In this document: positions 45,671 to 55,319 of the stretch, piece after piece
Layout of the letters: each line of letters starts with the position of its first letter
How positions within the stretch are numbered: the first letter of the stretch is position 1
DNA from: Pseudomonas yangonensis
GTDB taxonomy: Bacteria > Pseudomonadota > Gammaproteobacteria > Pseudomonadales > Pseudomonadaceae
Reading direction: 5' to 3'
Assembly: GCF_009932725.1 (NCBI RefSeq)
Contig: NZ_BLJU01000012.1
Span: 124,001 to 188,000 of the forward strand
Length of the DNA stretch: 64,000 nt
The notes under the pieces: model-generated
What the model was told of the DNA's origin: nothing
What the model saw: only the letters and a program-made list of their open reading frames with translations
The model's database searches: none
Made by a program: the position numbers and the translations under genes

Positions 45671-47122
45671 TTACACCATTGGATCGCCGACGTGGAGGAT
45701 CTTCATGGTGTTGGTGCCGCCGGTGCCGTGGTAGCTGTCACCCTTGGTCAGGATCACCCAGTCGCCCGGCTCCACTACGCCGCGCTTGAGCAGCTCGTCC
45801 ACCGCCGCCTGGCTGACCTTGTTCGCCGGCAGCGAGGCCGGGTCGAACGGCACGGTGTAGACGCCGCGGAACAGCGCCACGCGGGCCTGGGCTTCGCGAT
45901 GCGGAGTGAAGGCGAAGATCGGGATCGACGAGCGGATGCGCGACATGATCAGCGGGCTGTAGCCACTCTCGGTCAGGCTGATGATGGCCTTGACGCCCGG
46001 GAAGTGGTTGGCGGTGTACATGGTCGCCAGGGCGATGCTTTCGTCGCAGCGCTCGAAGGTGCGACCCAGGCGGTGGCTGGACTGCTTGCTGGTCGGGTGC
46101 TTCTCGGCGCCCAGGCACACACGCGCCATGGCCTGCACGGCTTCGACCGGGTATTCGCCGGCGGCGCTTTCCGCCGACAGCATCACCGCATCGGTGTAGT
46201 CCAGCGCGGCGTTGGCCACGTCGGAGACTTCGGCACGGGTCGGCATCGGGCTGTGGATCATCGACTCCATCATCTGCGTGGCGGTGATCACCGCTTTGTT
46301 CAGGCGACGGGCGTGGGCGATGATCTTCTTCTGGATGCCGACCAGCTCGGCGTCGCCGATTTCCACGGCCAGGTCGCCGCGGGCCACCATCACCGCGTCA
46401 CTGGCGCGGATCAGGCCATCGAGGGCTTCGTCGTCGGCCACCGCTTCGGCGCGTTCGATCTTGGCCACCAGCCAGGCAGTACCGCCGGCCTCGGTGAGCA
46501 GGCGACGGGCATAGTCCATGTCCGCGGCATCGCGCGGGAAGGAGACGGCCAGGTAGTCCAGATCCATCTCGGCAGCGACCTTGATGTCGGCCTTGTCCTT
46601 GTCGGTCAGCGCCGGTGCGGTCAGACCACCGCCGCGGCGGTTGATACCCTTGTTGTCCGACAGCGGGCCGCCGATCACCACGCGGCAGTGCAGTTCGTCG
46701 GCGCCCTTGAGTTCGACGCGCATGACCACGCGGCCGTCGTCGAGCAGCAGTTCGTCACCGACATCGCAATCCTGAATCAGCGCCGGGTAGTCGATACCGA
46801 CCACTTCCTGGGTGCCGGCCGTGCGCGAGTGGCTGGAGGAGAGACGGAACAGGTCGCCTTCCTTGAGCTCGATGCGCTTGTTCTCGAACTTGGCGATGCG
46901 AATTTTCGGGCCTTGCAGGTCGCCGAGCAGGGCAACGTGGCGGCCGTGCTTGGCGGCCAGCTCGCGGACCAGGGCGGCGCGTGCCTTGTGGTCGTCCGGC
47001 GTGCCATGGGAGAAGTTCAGACGGGCCACGTCGAGACCGGCGAGGATCAGTTGCTCCAGCACTTCCGGCGAGCTGCTGGCCGGGCCCAGGGTGGCGACGA
47101 TTTTGGTGCGGCGAAAGGTCAT
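45671..47122 (-). CDS. pykA: Pyruvate kinase
   Basis: A 483-residue enzyme, the length of P. aeruginosa PykA. Signatures: RRTKIVATLGPASSS, LDVARLNFSHG, VMVARGDLAVEIGDAELVGIQKK (active-site loop), NKAVITATQMMESM. It makes pyruvate and ATP from phosphoenolpyruvate. It is the type II (PykA-like) isozyme by context next to a universal stress gene. Confidence 0.95.
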   Translation of the reverse strand: MTFRRTKIVATLGPASSSPEVLEQLILAGLDVARLNFSHGTPDDHKARAALVRELAAKHGRHVALLGDLQGPKIRIAKFENKRIELKEGDLFRLSSSHSRTAGTQEVVGIDYPALIQDCDVGDELLLDDGRVVMRVELKGADELHCRVVIGGPLSDNKGINRRGGGLTAPALTDKDKADIKVAAEMDLDYLAVSFPRDAADMDYARRLLTEAGGTAWLVAKIERAEAVADDEALDGLIRASDAVMVARGDLAVEIGDAELVGIQKKIIAHARRLNKAVITATQMMESMIHSPMPTRAEVSDVANAALDYTDAVMLSAESAAGEYPVEAVQAMARVCLGAEKHPTSKQSSHRLGRTFERCDESIALATMYTANHFPGVKAIISLTESGYSPLIMSRIRSSIPIFAFTPHREAQARVALFRGVYTVPFDPASLPANKVSQAAVDELLKRGVVEPGDWVILTKGDSYHGTGGTNTMKILHVGDPMV

Positions 47123-47193
47123 GCACGAACTCCCTAGTGAACTATGTCAGGGAGGCTACTACGCCATTCAGCTGTAGTCATTGTTCCTGTGCA

Positions 47194-48102
47194 CTACCCT
47201 TTGCCGTCCGGTTTGATCACCAGCAGATCGCACTCGACGCGTTCCAGCACCCGCTCCGCGGTGTGGCCGATCAACAGGCTGTCGAGATGGCCACGGGCGA
47301 TGGCGCCCATCACCAGCAGACCGATATTGTGCTCATGCACGAATTTCGGAATGACTTCCTCGGCAAATCCGTCCAGCAGGTGGGCCTGCGCCCGATCGAT
47401 GGCGTACTGGCCAATCAGCTTGTCGAAGGCCTCGCGGTGCTCGCGGCTGCACTGGTTCACGTAGTCGTCATACGCCTGCGCTACCTCGGCGTCGAACAGC
47501 AGCGAACGTGGCAGTGGCGCCTGCGCATGCAGGTACTGGGCATGCAGGCCGAGCGCAGCCTGCAGGGCCTGGCTGGTGCGAATCAGCTGATGATCGAGGG
47601 CGGCAGGCTTGTCCGCGCTGTGCAGCGGGTCGAGTGCCGCGCACAGACTTTGCCCGCGGGGCTCGGCATCGTGCACCAGCCACAGCGGCACCGGGCAGCG
47701 GCGGATCAGTTGCCAGCTGGTATCACTGAACAGGAGGCGGCGTAGTGCATTGCCGGGATGGGTCGACTTGAACAGGATGTCCGGTTGCAGCACGGCAACG
47801 CGGGCGAGGATCTCTTCATGTCGGCGCTTGCTCCAGCGCACGTCCACGTCGATTCGGAATCCTTCATCGCTCAAATGGGCGACGCTGGCGCGTAGCTCCT
47901 CATTGCTCTGACGCAGGATGGCTTCACGGGCGCGGTTGAGCAACTGGCTGTCCAGCAGGCCGCTTTCCAGGCTCGGGTGGTATTCGATCTTCAGCAGGTG
48001 CAACTCGGCACCGACCTGGCGCGCGATGTCGACGGCGCGTTGCAGGGCAGGTTGTTGCTGGTGTTCGGCGTCGATGACGACCAACAGTCGTTGCAGTTTC
48101 AT
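47194..48102 (-). CDS. Tandem universal stress protein (UspE-like)
   Basis: A 302-residue protein with two Usp domains. Both carry the nucleotide-type pattern (LLVVIDAEHQQQ at the start; second-domain end GLLVMGAIARGHLDSLLIGHTAERVL). The start MKLQRLLVVIDA was chosen over a longer frame. In P. aeruginosa the same position holds PA4328. A possible Anr box lies 60-73 bp upstream. Confidence 0.9.
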   Translation of the reverse strand: MKLQRLLVVIDAEHQQQPALQRAVDIARQVGAELHLLKIEYHPSLESGLLDSQLLNRAREAILRQSNEELRASVAHLSDEGFRIDVDVRWSKRRHEEILARVAVLQPDILFKSTHPGNALRRLLFSDTSWQLIRRCPVPLWLVHDAEPRGQSLCAALDPLHSADKPAALDHQLIRTSQALQAALGLHAQYLHAQAPLPRSLLFDAEVAQAYDDYVNQCSREHREAFDKLIGQYAIDRAQAHLLDGFAEEVIPKFVHEHNIGLLVMGAIARGHLDSLLIGHTAERVLERVECDLLVIKPDGKG

Positions 48103-48161
48103 GGCAGCGGCCTCGCCAGGTGTCTGTATGGGTATTACAGACCTGGTGATGGTGCGCGGCA

Positions 48162-48175
48162 TTGATATGGGTCAG
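48162..48175. promoter_or_regulatory. Possible Anr/Dnr box upstream of the universal stress gene
   Basis: Read toward the stress gene, CTGAC-CCAT-ATCAA matches eight of ten positions of the Anr consensus TTGAT-N4-ATCAA. Several P. aeruginosa universal stress genes are Anr-induced under oxygen limitation. It overlaps the stop codon of the upstream lipoprotein gene. Confidence 0.4.
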
Positions 48176-48978
48176 CGCTGGCCGGGATTGAGCGCCAGGT
48201 CCAGATGACGAGCGGCCTTGGCGCTCAGCTCGCCTTCGGGGAACTGCACCAGCAGGCGGCGCAGATAGGCGATGGCCTTGTCGCGGTTGGCGTTGGGGTT
48301 GTCCGGTGCCATGTGCATCAGTGCCAGCTGATACAGCGCCTTTTCCTTGATGTCCGCTGGCACGTGCGGGTCGGCCAGGCCCAACAGGTAAAGCTGCTCG
48401 GCTTCCTCGACGCGCCCCTTGAGTACGGCGCGACGTGACAGCAGGGTCATGTCCGGATCCAGGCTGGGTTTGTACAGATCGAGGTTCTGGCTCGGTTGCC
48501 AGTTCGCCAGCAGCTCGCGCGAGGTCTGCTGGATCGGCTCGTCAGCTCGCTGGCGGATCGTCGAGATACGCTCCTCGGCGCGGCTGGCGGCCTGGCTGGC
48601 AGGAAATTCGTTGAGCACCTTGTAGAAATAGTTGAGTGCCTTGGCATCGTCGCGCTGCTCATTGAAGCGACTCATGTAGATCAGGCCGATCTGATAGAGG
48701 GCGATGGCGCGCACCTCGCCGCTCAGTTGGCGGTCGCGATAACCGTCCAGATACAGCGCTTCGGCCTTGGCGCTGTGGGCGTCGCGAATGGCCAGGGCGC
48801 TGTAGGTCAGCAGGTCGCCTTCTTCTTCGATGGCGGCGGTCATGCGCTTGGTCTTCAGCGCCTTGTATTCCACCACTTCATTGGTGGTGACCTGGGCGAT
48901 GAACAGTGGCGTGGTCGGGGCGCAGGCGCTCAGCAGGCTGGCACCGATGACGAGGGTAAGCAGGCGGGCGAGCTGCAT
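48172..48978 (-). CDS. TPR-containing lipoprotein
   Basis: A 268-residue protein with lipobox LLSACAPTT (Cys19) and two tetratricopeptide/Sel1-like repeat zones: RAIALYQIGLIYMSRFNEQRDD and EKALYQLALMHMAPDNPNANRD. It probably acts as a protein-interaction module in the outer-membrane periplasm. Function unknown; 69 bp upstream of the stress gene. Confidence 0.8.
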   Translation of the reverse strand: MQLARLLTLVIGASLLSACAPTTPLFIAQVTTNEVVEYKALKTKRMTAAIEEEGDLLTYSALAIRDAHSAKAEALYLDGYRDRQLSGEVRAIALYQIGLIYMSRFNEQRDDAKALNYFYKVLNEFPASQAASRAEERISTIRQRADEPIQQTSRELLANWQPSQNLDLYKPSLDPDMTLLSRRAVLKGRVEEAEQLYLLGLADPHVPADIKEKALYQLALMHMAPDNPNANRDKAIAYLRRLLVQFPEGELSAKAARHLDLALNPGQR

Positions 48979-49129
48979 GCGGGCTCCTTGGCCGAAACGG
49001 GCCGATGCGGCGCAGTCTAGTCAGCACATCGGTCAGCGCCAAGGCGCTGCCGGCAAAACCCATCGGAGGTTTGTCGCTGTTCAGTTTTTCCCTGCGCTGT
49101 CGATACACTGCTCACTGGAGGACTTGCCC

Positions 49130-49504
49130 ATGCGTACCCTGATCGTTCTGGCCGTGGCCCTGGCTGCCACGGGTTGTACCCGCGTCTCGCTCGACCATCA
49201 TTTGAACAACGCCTATCGCGCCTACAACGAAGGCGATTGCGCCCAGGTCGCGCTGGAGCTGTCGCAGGCCGAGCGCAAGAGCCGCTCGCGCAGCTACCTG
49301 CAGCCGGAGATCTCCCTGTTGCGTGGCCAATGCCTGGAGCGGGAAAGTCTGTTCGTCGATGCGGCGCAGACCTATCAGTTCATCATCACGCGCTACCCGG
49401 CCAGCGAGTACGCCTACCGCGCGCGTGCACGTCTGCAGACGCTGGAGCAACTGGGCCACCACAGCCCGGCACCTGCGGCCAAGGTCAGCCCCGCCGCACT
49501 CTGA
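49130..49504 (+). CDS. Small TPR lipoprotein
   Basis: A 124-residue protein with lipobox LAATGCTRV (Cys16) after a CTGGAGG ribosome site. TPR-like: HLNNAYRAYNEGDCAQVALELSQ and DAAQTYQFIITRYPASEYAYRARARL. It is divergent from the other TPR lipoprotein gene 151 bp away; the two may act together, which is inference. Confidence 0.8.
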   Translation: MRTLIVLAVALAATGCTRVSLDHHLNNAYRAYNEGDCAQVALELSQAERKSRSRSYLQPEISLLRGQCLERESLFVDAAQTYQFIITRYPASEYAYRARARLQTLEQLGHHSPAPAAKVSPAAL

Positions 49505-49578
49505 GCCTTCGGTCGTCCGCCATTTCTCCCTGCCGCGGCGCGGTATAAGCTGGCGCATGGCCTTCATGGAGGATGAAC

Positions 49579-50001
49579 ATGCGTCATTTATTGCTGGTCG
49601 CCGCGCTGCTGCCGACGTTGGCGACAGCCGAGATCTATCGCTGGACGGACGAGCAGGGGCGCGTGCATTTCGGTCAGCGTCCCGTCGCAGGAGCGGAAAC
49701 CGTGCAGGTGAAACCTCAGGTGGTCGAGCGCGACGCCCATACGCGTGAGCGCGAGGCGCGCGCGCAGCGCTTCTACGAGGCAAGGCGCGAGGAGCAGCAG
49801 CAGGCAGCGGCCACGGCAGCCGCGCAGCGCGAAGAACGGGCCGGTGAATGTCGTGAGCTGCGCCGGCGCCTGGAGCAGATGCCGGAGGGTTACCGTTATT
49901 ACCGTGAGGGCGCCAGCGGTGAACGCATCTACTACAGTGATGAGGAAACAGACACCGCTCGTCGCCAGTTACGTGAGCGGATAGCCCAACGCTGTAATTG
50001 A
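49579..50001 (+). CDS. DUF4124 domain protein
   Basis: A 140-residue exported protein: Sec signal (MRHLLLVAALLPTLATA), then DUF4124 (EIYRWTDEQGRVHFGQRP) and a long charged helix (about 55-95), probably coiled coil. GGAGG with six-base spacing decides for this ATG over the in-frame one two codons earlier. Function unknown; such proteins are common in gamma-proteobacterial envelopes. Confidence 0.82.
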   Translation: MRHLLLVAALLPTLATAEIYRWTDEQGRVHFGQRPVAGAETVQVKPQVVERDAHTREREARAQRFYEARREEQQQAAATAAAQREERAGECRELRRRLEQMPEGYRYYREGASGERIYYSDEETDTARRQLRERIAQRCN

Positions 50002-50060
50002 GGGTGGTTTAGTGGCCGCAGTAGGGCCATACTCAAGACCCTTTGTAGCGATATGCCACC

Positions 50061-50417
50061 ATGCGTAGCCAGCGCCGAATCGAACGCCATCAGCTGCCCT
50101 ACTACCTGAAGGTGTTCAACCGCATCACCGACAAACCAATGGGCTCCATCGGCAATGTCTCTCTGGACGGCCTGATGCTGATCAGTCAGTTGCCGATGCT
50201 GGTTGGCGCACGCTTCGACATGCGCCTGAAGATTCCAGGCCAGCATGGCATTCACTTCATTGATTTTTCCGCCAACTGTCAGTGGTGCCGTGAAGATGTC
50301 AACCCTGGCGTCTACGACTCCGGCTTCGCACTGGTCGCACCACCTGCCGATTACGTCGAGATGATCGACGCCCTGCGTTACTACTTCAGCTTTCACAGCC
50401 TGGCGGCTTCGGCCTGA
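50061..50417 (+). CDS. PilZ-domain protein
   Basis: A 118-residue stand-alone PilZ protein. The RxxxR motif is RRIER near the N-terminus and the second motif reads NVSLDG (canonical D/NxSxxG), so c-di-GMP binding is likely. WCREDVNPGVYDSGFALV forms the later strands. It follows DUF4124 by 59 bp in the same direction. Target unknown. Confidence 0.85.
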   Translation: MRSQRRIERHQLPYYLKVFNRITDKPMGSIGNVSLDGLMLISQLPMLVGARFDMRLKIPGQHGIHFIDFSANCQWCREDVNPGVYDSGFALVAPPADYVEMIDALRYYFSFHSLAASA

Positions 50418-50433
50418 TAGTTCCCGCTTCGAA

Positions 50434-51237
50434 TCAATGCATCGCCGGAACACGGGCCAGGTTGCGCAGGCGCTCGCTCAGTTTCAGCCGCAGGCCGTCC
50501 TCGTCACAGAACAGCAGGGCGTGCTCCAGGTCGTAGCGTTCGCCCTGCGGGCAGTCCAGCTGCCGATACACGTCGGCGCGGGCCAGATGGTCGACCAGGG
50601 TCGCCGGGCCGAGTTGCAGGACGCGCTCGGCATCCTTGAGTGCCGCCTCGGGCGCATCGTGCTGCATGTGCAGCATGCGCAGATTGCGTGACAGGCGCCG
50701 CAGCATGGCCTGGGCGTCGGCCGTTTGCAGGTGCTCGGCGCTGAGTTCGATGCCCGGGCCCAGCTGGCGAAGCAGCTGATCACGACAGTCGCGGGTGTAG
50801 AGGCGGCGCCCGCCGCATGGGTCGAGCAGGTGGTCGGCACCCGGTACGCGCAACATGAAATGCCCCGGAAAATTCACTCCTTGCAAGGGAATGTCCAGGC
50901 GGCGCGCCATCTCCAGGGCGATCAATGCCAGCGCCAGCGGCTGGCCACGTCGGCGGCGCAGCACTTCATGCAGCAGGGCGTGGTGCGGACGTGTGACACC
51001 TTCGTCGTCTTCCTGAAAATCCAGTTCGGCAAGCCGGCGCAACAGCGGCTGCGCCAGTTCGCGCGCGGGCAGGGCGGGGAGTCCGGCGCTGATCTGCAGC
51101 AGCAGGCTGTGCAGGTCGTTCAGGACCTGGACGGGTTGTAGCAGATCATCGTGTTCGGCGGCGATCCACAGCGCCGCCTCGAACAGGGCGGGAGGATCGC
51201 GTTGCAGGCACTGCAGGCAGGCTTGGCGTGGGCTCAT
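50434..51237 (-). CDS. SirB1-family transglutaminase-like TPR protein
   Basis: A 267-residue protein with a transglutaminase-like core (LLHEVLRRRRGQPLALALIALEMARRLDIPLQGVNFPGHFMLRV) and a C-terminal TPR-like region (APEAALKDAERVLQLGP). The position of the core Cys is not conserved in the usual papain form, as in other SirB1 proteins, so enzyme activity is uncertain. The family is broadly conserved near chemotaxis and prfA-hemK genes but function is unknown. Confidence 0.85.
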   Translation of the reverse strand: MSPRQACLQCLQRDPPALFEAALWIAAEHDDLLQPVQVLNDLHSLLLQISAGLPALPARELAQPLLRRLAELDFQEDDEGVTRPHHALLHEVLRRRRGQPLALALIALEMARRLDIPLQGVNFPGHFMLRVPGADHLLDPCGGRRLYTRDCRDQLLRQLGPGIELSAEHLQTADAQAMLRRLSRNLRMLHMQHDAPEAALKDAERVLQLGPATLVDHLARADVYRQLDCPQGERYDLEHALLFCDEDGLRLKLSERLRNLARVPAMH

Positions 51238-51337
51238 CGCATTCTCCGCTCATTTCTGCTGTTGTAGTCCGAGACGGAGTCCTCGTCCAGTGGGCTTCTC
51301 CTATACTGAGGCCTGAAGTCCGACCGGGAGCGCAGCC

Positions 51338-52360
51338 ATGTTCAGCATGATGCAAGCCGCCCGCCTCGAGGCCCTGCACCTGGCCGAGGATCCGGCCAGC
51401 GGCCTCAAGGCCGTTATCGCCATTCACAACACCCGCTTCGGGCCGGCGCTCGGCGGTTGCCGTTACCTGGCCTATGCCGATGAGCAGAGCGCCATTGCCG
51501 ATGCCATCCGTCTGGCTCAGGGCATGAGCTACAAGGCGGCGCTTGCCGGTATCGACCATGGCGGCGGCAAGGCGGTGATCATCCGGCCTGCGCATGTGCC
51601 CAGCCGTGCCGCGCTGTTCGAGGCCTTCGGCCGTTTCATCGAGACGCTCAATGGGCGCTACATCACCGCAGTCGACAGCGGCACGTCCAGCGCCGACATG
51701 GATTGCATCGCCCAGCACACGCAGCACGCAACCAGTACGACCCAGGAGGGCGATCCCTCGCCGCACACGGCGCTCGGTGTATTCGCGGGTATTCGCGCCA
51801 CTGCCCAGGCGCGCCTGGGCAGCGACGATCTGGAAGGATTGCGGGTTGCCGTGCAGGGCCTGGGCAACGTCGGTTTCGCCCTGGCCGAAGCACTGCATGC
51901 CGCTGGCGCTGAACTGCTGGTCAGCGATCTCGACGCCGGGCGCGTGCAACTGGCGGTCGAACAACTGGGCGCGCATCCGGTCGCCAGCGATGCGTTGCTC
52001 GGCACGCCTTGCGACATCCTTGCACCCTGCGGCCTCGGTGGCGTGCTGAACGCGCAGACGGTCGCCCATCTGCGCTGCGCAGCCGTGGCAGGCGCAGCCA
52101 ACAATCAACTGGCCAGCCCTGACGTCGCCGACCAACTGGAGGCGCGCGGCATTCTTTACGCGCCGGATTACGTGCTCAACGCCGGCGGGCTGATCTACGT
52201 GGCGCTGCGTCATCGTGGCGAGGCGCTGCCGGCGATCACCGCGCACCTGACGCAGATCAGCCGACGCCTGACCGAAATCTACGCCCATGCCCAGGCGGAA
52301 AAGCGCTCTCCGGCACGCGTCGCCGACTACCTCGCCGAGCGCCTGCTGTACGGCGCCTAG
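51338..52360 (+). CDS. Leucine/valine-type amino-acid dehydrogenase
   Basis: A 340-residue Glu/Leu/Phe/Val dehydrogenase. N-terminal domain: HNTRFGPALGGCRYLAY and the catalytic lysines in GMSYKAALAGIDHGGGKAVI; cofactor domain VAVQGLGNVGFALAEALH and GAANNQLAS. Length matches leucine dehydrogenases, which oxidatively deaminate branched-chain amino acids with NAD+. The exact amino acid is unproven. It overlaps the convergent transporter gene by 4 bp. Confidence 0.88.
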   Translation: MFSMMQAARLEALHLAEDPASGLKAVIAIHNTRFGPALGGCRYLAYADEQSAIADAIRLAQGMSYKAALAGIDHGGGKAVIIRPAHVPSRAALFEAFGRFIETLNGRYITAVDSGTSSADMDCIAQHTQHATSTTQEGDPSPHTALGVFAGIRATAQARLGSDDLEGLRVAVQGLGNVGFALAEALHAAGAELLVSDLDAGRVQLAVEQLGAHPVASDALLGTPCDILAPCGLGGVLNAQTVAHLRCAAVAGAANNQLASPDVADQLEARGILYAPDYVLNAGGLIYVALRHRGEALPAITAHLTQISRRLTEIYAHAQAEKRSPARVADYLAERLLYGA

Positions 52361-53231
52361 CCGAGGCGTTGCAGGCGAGGGGCGAAGCGAAAGACCAGCG
52401 CCAGGCCGATCAGGATTGCGGCCATGCCGAGCAGCGCGCTGGCTGAGAGACGATTGCCCAGCAGCCCGTAATCGAGCAGCGCCGTCGTTACCGGTACCAG
52501 ATAGAACAGGCTGGTGACATTGACCAGACTGCCGGCCTGAATCAGCCGGTACAACAGCAATTGCGCGCCCACCGAAATCACCAGACCCATCCACAGCAGC
52601 GGCACGATCAACCCGACGTCAAAGCGTACCTGCCACTCCTGGCTGGGTAACAGCAGCAGACTACCCAGCAGGCAAAGACCGTACTGCAGCGGCAGGGCGC
52701 GCATGGGCGTCTGCCGCAGGTTCTTCTGGGCGATGGTGCCGCCGGTGATGCAGAGCAGGGCTCCAAGAGCCAGCGCCACACCGGACACCGGCATCGAGCT
52801 GCCCATCAGGCTGTCTGCGACGACTGTCGCCAGCCCGGCCAGAGCCAGGAGCAAGCCGAGCACACGCAGCGGTGAGGTGCGCCGTTCCAGGAGCATGAGG
52901 GTGAGGATGGGTTGTACGCCGAGCACGGTGGCCAGCACGCCGGGCGTGATGCCTTCGGCCAGCGCCAGCATGTAGCAGATGCTGTAGCCGCCGATCATCG
53001 CAGGCCTGCCCTGGCGGTTGCCCAACGCATACCGCGTTCGGGTAGCCAAAAGCCGGTATGGCTGGCAATCAGCGCTAGCGCAGCGAAGGCGATGGCAAAG
53101 CGCAGCAGCAGAAAAGCGAAGGGAGAAGCATGGTCCAGACCCAGGCGAGCGAAGATCGCACCGCCGGACCAGAGCAGCACGAACAGAGCAGTCGCGCTAT
53201 AGGTGCGCAGGGAACTCGAATCCAAATGCAT
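52357..53231 (-). pseudogene. EamA/DMT-family transporter, frameshifted
   Basis: Two frames together spell one ten-helix EamA permease. The first (from MHLDSSSLRTYSATALFVLL) carries the N-terminal two helices and stops after GMRWATARAGLR. The second, starting its homology at MIGGYSICYMLALAEGITPG, carries the rest. Between them, about 52996-53005, one base seems to be missing (CTGCG where CTG CxG is expected). It is either a true inactivating deletion or a sequence error; substrate would be a small metabolite or amino acid. Confidence 0.8.
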
Positions 53232-53515
53232 GAGGGAACACCTGTCGAAAATCCGCATGAGCTCCGCTGGCGCGCAAGGGCACGCATCGGCAAGACCGAT
53301 GGCGCGGAGCGAGGAAAAAGCGGGATCAGCCCGCTTGGACGGAGGCCGGCGGTGGAGGCGTGCCGGCGCGACAGGCAGGTGGCGGCGCGCAGCCGTCGGC
53401 AGCGGCGCGACAGGCGGCGCTGGCGAAGTCGTTGAGGCAATGCGCGATGAGGGTCATGAAAACAGCTTCGGATATGTCGCAGACGTTCGAAGGCTAGCCT
53501 GCCGCTGTCACCTGG

Positions 53516-53920
53516 TCAATGACCGTCGAACTCGCCCTGGTAGCATACCGGCGAGCTGGGTGAGTCATGGCGCTGCAGTTCCTCTTCGAGAAATTCGGCC
53601 AGTACGCGTGCGTTGTTATGCGCTTCGTCGCGCGCGGCGTAGAGCAGCGTCAGCGTGCCCTTCTTGGCCCAGTGCAACAGGCGCTGCCAGTATTCGGGGT
53701 GGGCGCACAGTTCGCGGCGGTAGGCCGTACGGAACGCCTCAAAGGCTTCGGCGCGATGGGCGAAGGACTTACGCAGTTCCCTGGATGGCGCCACGTCGGG
53801 TAGCCATTCATCGAGTGCCAGGGCGTCTTTGGACATACCGCGAGGCCACAGGCGATCGACCAGGACGCGTTGACCATCGCCGGCTTCGGCCTTGAGGTAA
53901 ACCCGCTTGCACTGGATCAT
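53516..53920 (-). CDS. DUF488 domain protein
   Basis: A 134-residue protein beginning MIQCKRVYLKAEAGDGQRVL, with VDRLWPRGMSKDALALDEWLPDVAPS and KGTLTLLYAARDEAHNNARVLAEFL: the MarR-associated DUF488 family. Function unknown. The stretch before it (53232-53515) shows no gene. Confidence 0.87.
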   Translation of the reverse strand: MIQCKRVYLKAEAGDGQRVLVDRLWPRGMSKDALALDEWLPDVAPSRELRKSFAHRAEAFEAFRTAYRRELCAHPEYWQRLLHWAKKGTLTLLYAARDEAHNNARVLAEFLEEELQRHDSPSSPVCYQGEFDGH

Positions 53921-54002
53921 GGACCTGCCTCCATCGCCTGCGGCAATGCCGCACTTGGCGACGCCTGCGGGCTCGATTAGCGTGGTGAAAGGAGGATTCA
54001 CC

Positions 54003-54245
54003 ATGGACTATTTCATCATCGTCGTCACCACCGCGGCCGGCCTGTACTTTCACTGGTGGCTGTTTCGCCGCATTCGTCAGTGGACCGATCGAGACCTTGC
54101 GCTGTCCTTCGCCGAAGGCGACGAGCACAAGCGTCAGTACATGCTGGAGCAGTTGGCCCGTGCCCGGCGTGAGGGCATAAAGCGGCGGGACTTACCGGTC
54201 TGGCTGGAGCAGGCCGCGGCGCAGTATTCCGTCAGTCGCGCATAG
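54003..54245 (+). CDS. Small membrane protein, hypothetical
   Basis: An 80-residue protein starting MDYFIIVVTTAAGLYFHWWL after a strong GGAGG site: one N-terminal membrane helix, then a charged helical tail (HKRQYMLEQLARARREGIK) ending in a WLEQAAAQY segment. Not a family I recognise. Divergent from the DUF488 gene. Confidence 0.75.
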   Translation: MDYFIIVVTTAAGLYFHWWLFRRIRQWTDRDLALSFAEGDEHKRQYMLEQLARARREGIKRRDLPVWLEQAAAQYSVSRA

Positions 54246-54284
54246 GTCCTGGCCCCGTTGGAGGAACGGGGCCGCGGCTCCCGA

Positions 54285-54548
54285 TCACTCGCTGGCGGTG
54301 TCGATTTCCAGCTCGTCGAGCGCGTCCGGCTGGCTCTTGAACGCCTTGGCGAAGACATCGCGGTTCTTGGCCATGAAGATACCCAGCTCCTCGCCCTGTT
54401 CCTCGCTCAGGGACGGAACCGCCTTGTGCAGGACCTCGCTCAGGCGCTCGGCCAGCTCCAGCATCTTGTCGTAACGGTCGGCTTCGGCCTTATCCATGAA
54501 CAAGCGCTCCGGATCGCGGCTGCTGCGGTACACCACTTCGACGGCCAT
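54285..54548 (-). CDS. yebG: YebG-family SOS protein
   Basis: An 87-residue YebG-type protein: MAVEVVYRSSRDPERLFMDKAEADRYDKM and EELGIFMAKNRDVFAKAF. YebG is a small SOS-induced protein in E. coli with an unclear role. A LexA-type box 41 bp upstream supports DNA-damage control. Confidence 0.88.
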   Translation of the reverse strand: MAVEVVYRSSRDPERLFMDKAEADRYDKMLELAERLSEVLHKAVPSLSEEQGEELGIFMAKNRDVFAKAFKSQPDALDELEIDTASE

Positions 54549-54588
54549 TCATCACCTCTTCTGCCTTCATATGTGTCGTTGGATTTAA

Positions 54589-54604
54589 CTGGTTTTTTAT
54601 ACAG
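54589..54604 (-). promoter_or_regulatory. LexA box of yebG
   Basis: Toward yebG the sequence reads CTGTATAAAAAACCAG, preceded by TA and followed by TT, which matches the CTG-N10-CAG form of the gamma-proteobacterial LexA site with the AT-rich spacer expected. It sits at the right distance for repression of yebG. Confidence 0.85.
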
Positions 54605-54809
54605 TATTGGCGAGGATAAAGGACTCGCTGCCGTTTGGCCAGTATTGCGTCCGACAGAGGATAGAAGTCTCGGCCGATACCGGCCATTGCGCCTGTGTCT
54701 TTCCGTCACATCGCTGCATCATCCTCAAGCTGGTGTTTTTCCTGCATGCTCGTCGGCGGGCATCCATGTCGGATGCCCGGACTTCATGCTTGTTTGGGGA
54801 GAGTGAAGG

Positions 54810-55304
54810 ATGAATTGGGCGGAACGTCTGCGTGAGGGCATGCATGGCCTGGCAGAGTCGCTGGGCAATCTGTTGATGGAGGCCTTCCATTACCTGGCGC
54901 TGTTCGCCATCGGGGCGATCACGGCGTGGGCGGGGGTGATGACCTTCATCGGCATGCTGGAGAAGGGCCACATCACGGTCGATGACATTCTGCTGCTGTT
55001 CATCTACCTGGAATTGGCGGCGATGGTGGGCATCTACTTCAAGACCAACCACATGCCGATCCGCTTCATGATCTATGTGGCGATCACCGCGCTGACCCGC
55101 TTGCTGATTTCCGACATCTCCCACACTCACAAGCCGAGCTGGGGCGTGGTGATGGTATCCGGGGCGATTCTGCTGCTGGCGCTGGCGATTCTGGTTGTGC
55201 GCTACGCCTCGTCGCGCTTTCCGGCCGTGGCCGGCCCGCACCCCCGCAGCAAGGCGCGCAACCGTGAGGATGCCGAGGCCGAGCGCGACGATACCTCGGA
55301 TTGA
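54810..55304 (+). CDS. psiE: PsiE-family membrane protein
   Basis: A 164-residue protein with four membrane helices (ALFAIGAITAWAGVMTFIGML, ILLLFIYLELAAMVGIYF, IRFMIYVAITALTRLLI, VVMVSGAILLLALAILVV) and a charged C-terminal tail. It matches PsiE, phosphate-starvation-inducible in E. coli. No PHO box is obvious. GGAGAG precedes the start. Confidence 0.88.
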   Translation: MNWAERLREGMHGLAESLGNLLMEAFHYLALFAIGAITAWAGVMTFIGMLEKGHITVDDILLLFIYLELAAMVGIYFKTNHMPIRFMIYVAITALTRLLISDISHTHKPSWGVVMVSGAILLLALAILVVRYASSRFPAVAGPHPRSKARNREDAEAERDDTSD

Positions 55305-55319
55305 GTCGCCGTCGCGCTG

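Noticed and set aside
53232..53515. Short open frames in the gap before DUF488
   Set aside because: Arg/Gly-rich, no ribosome site, no family.
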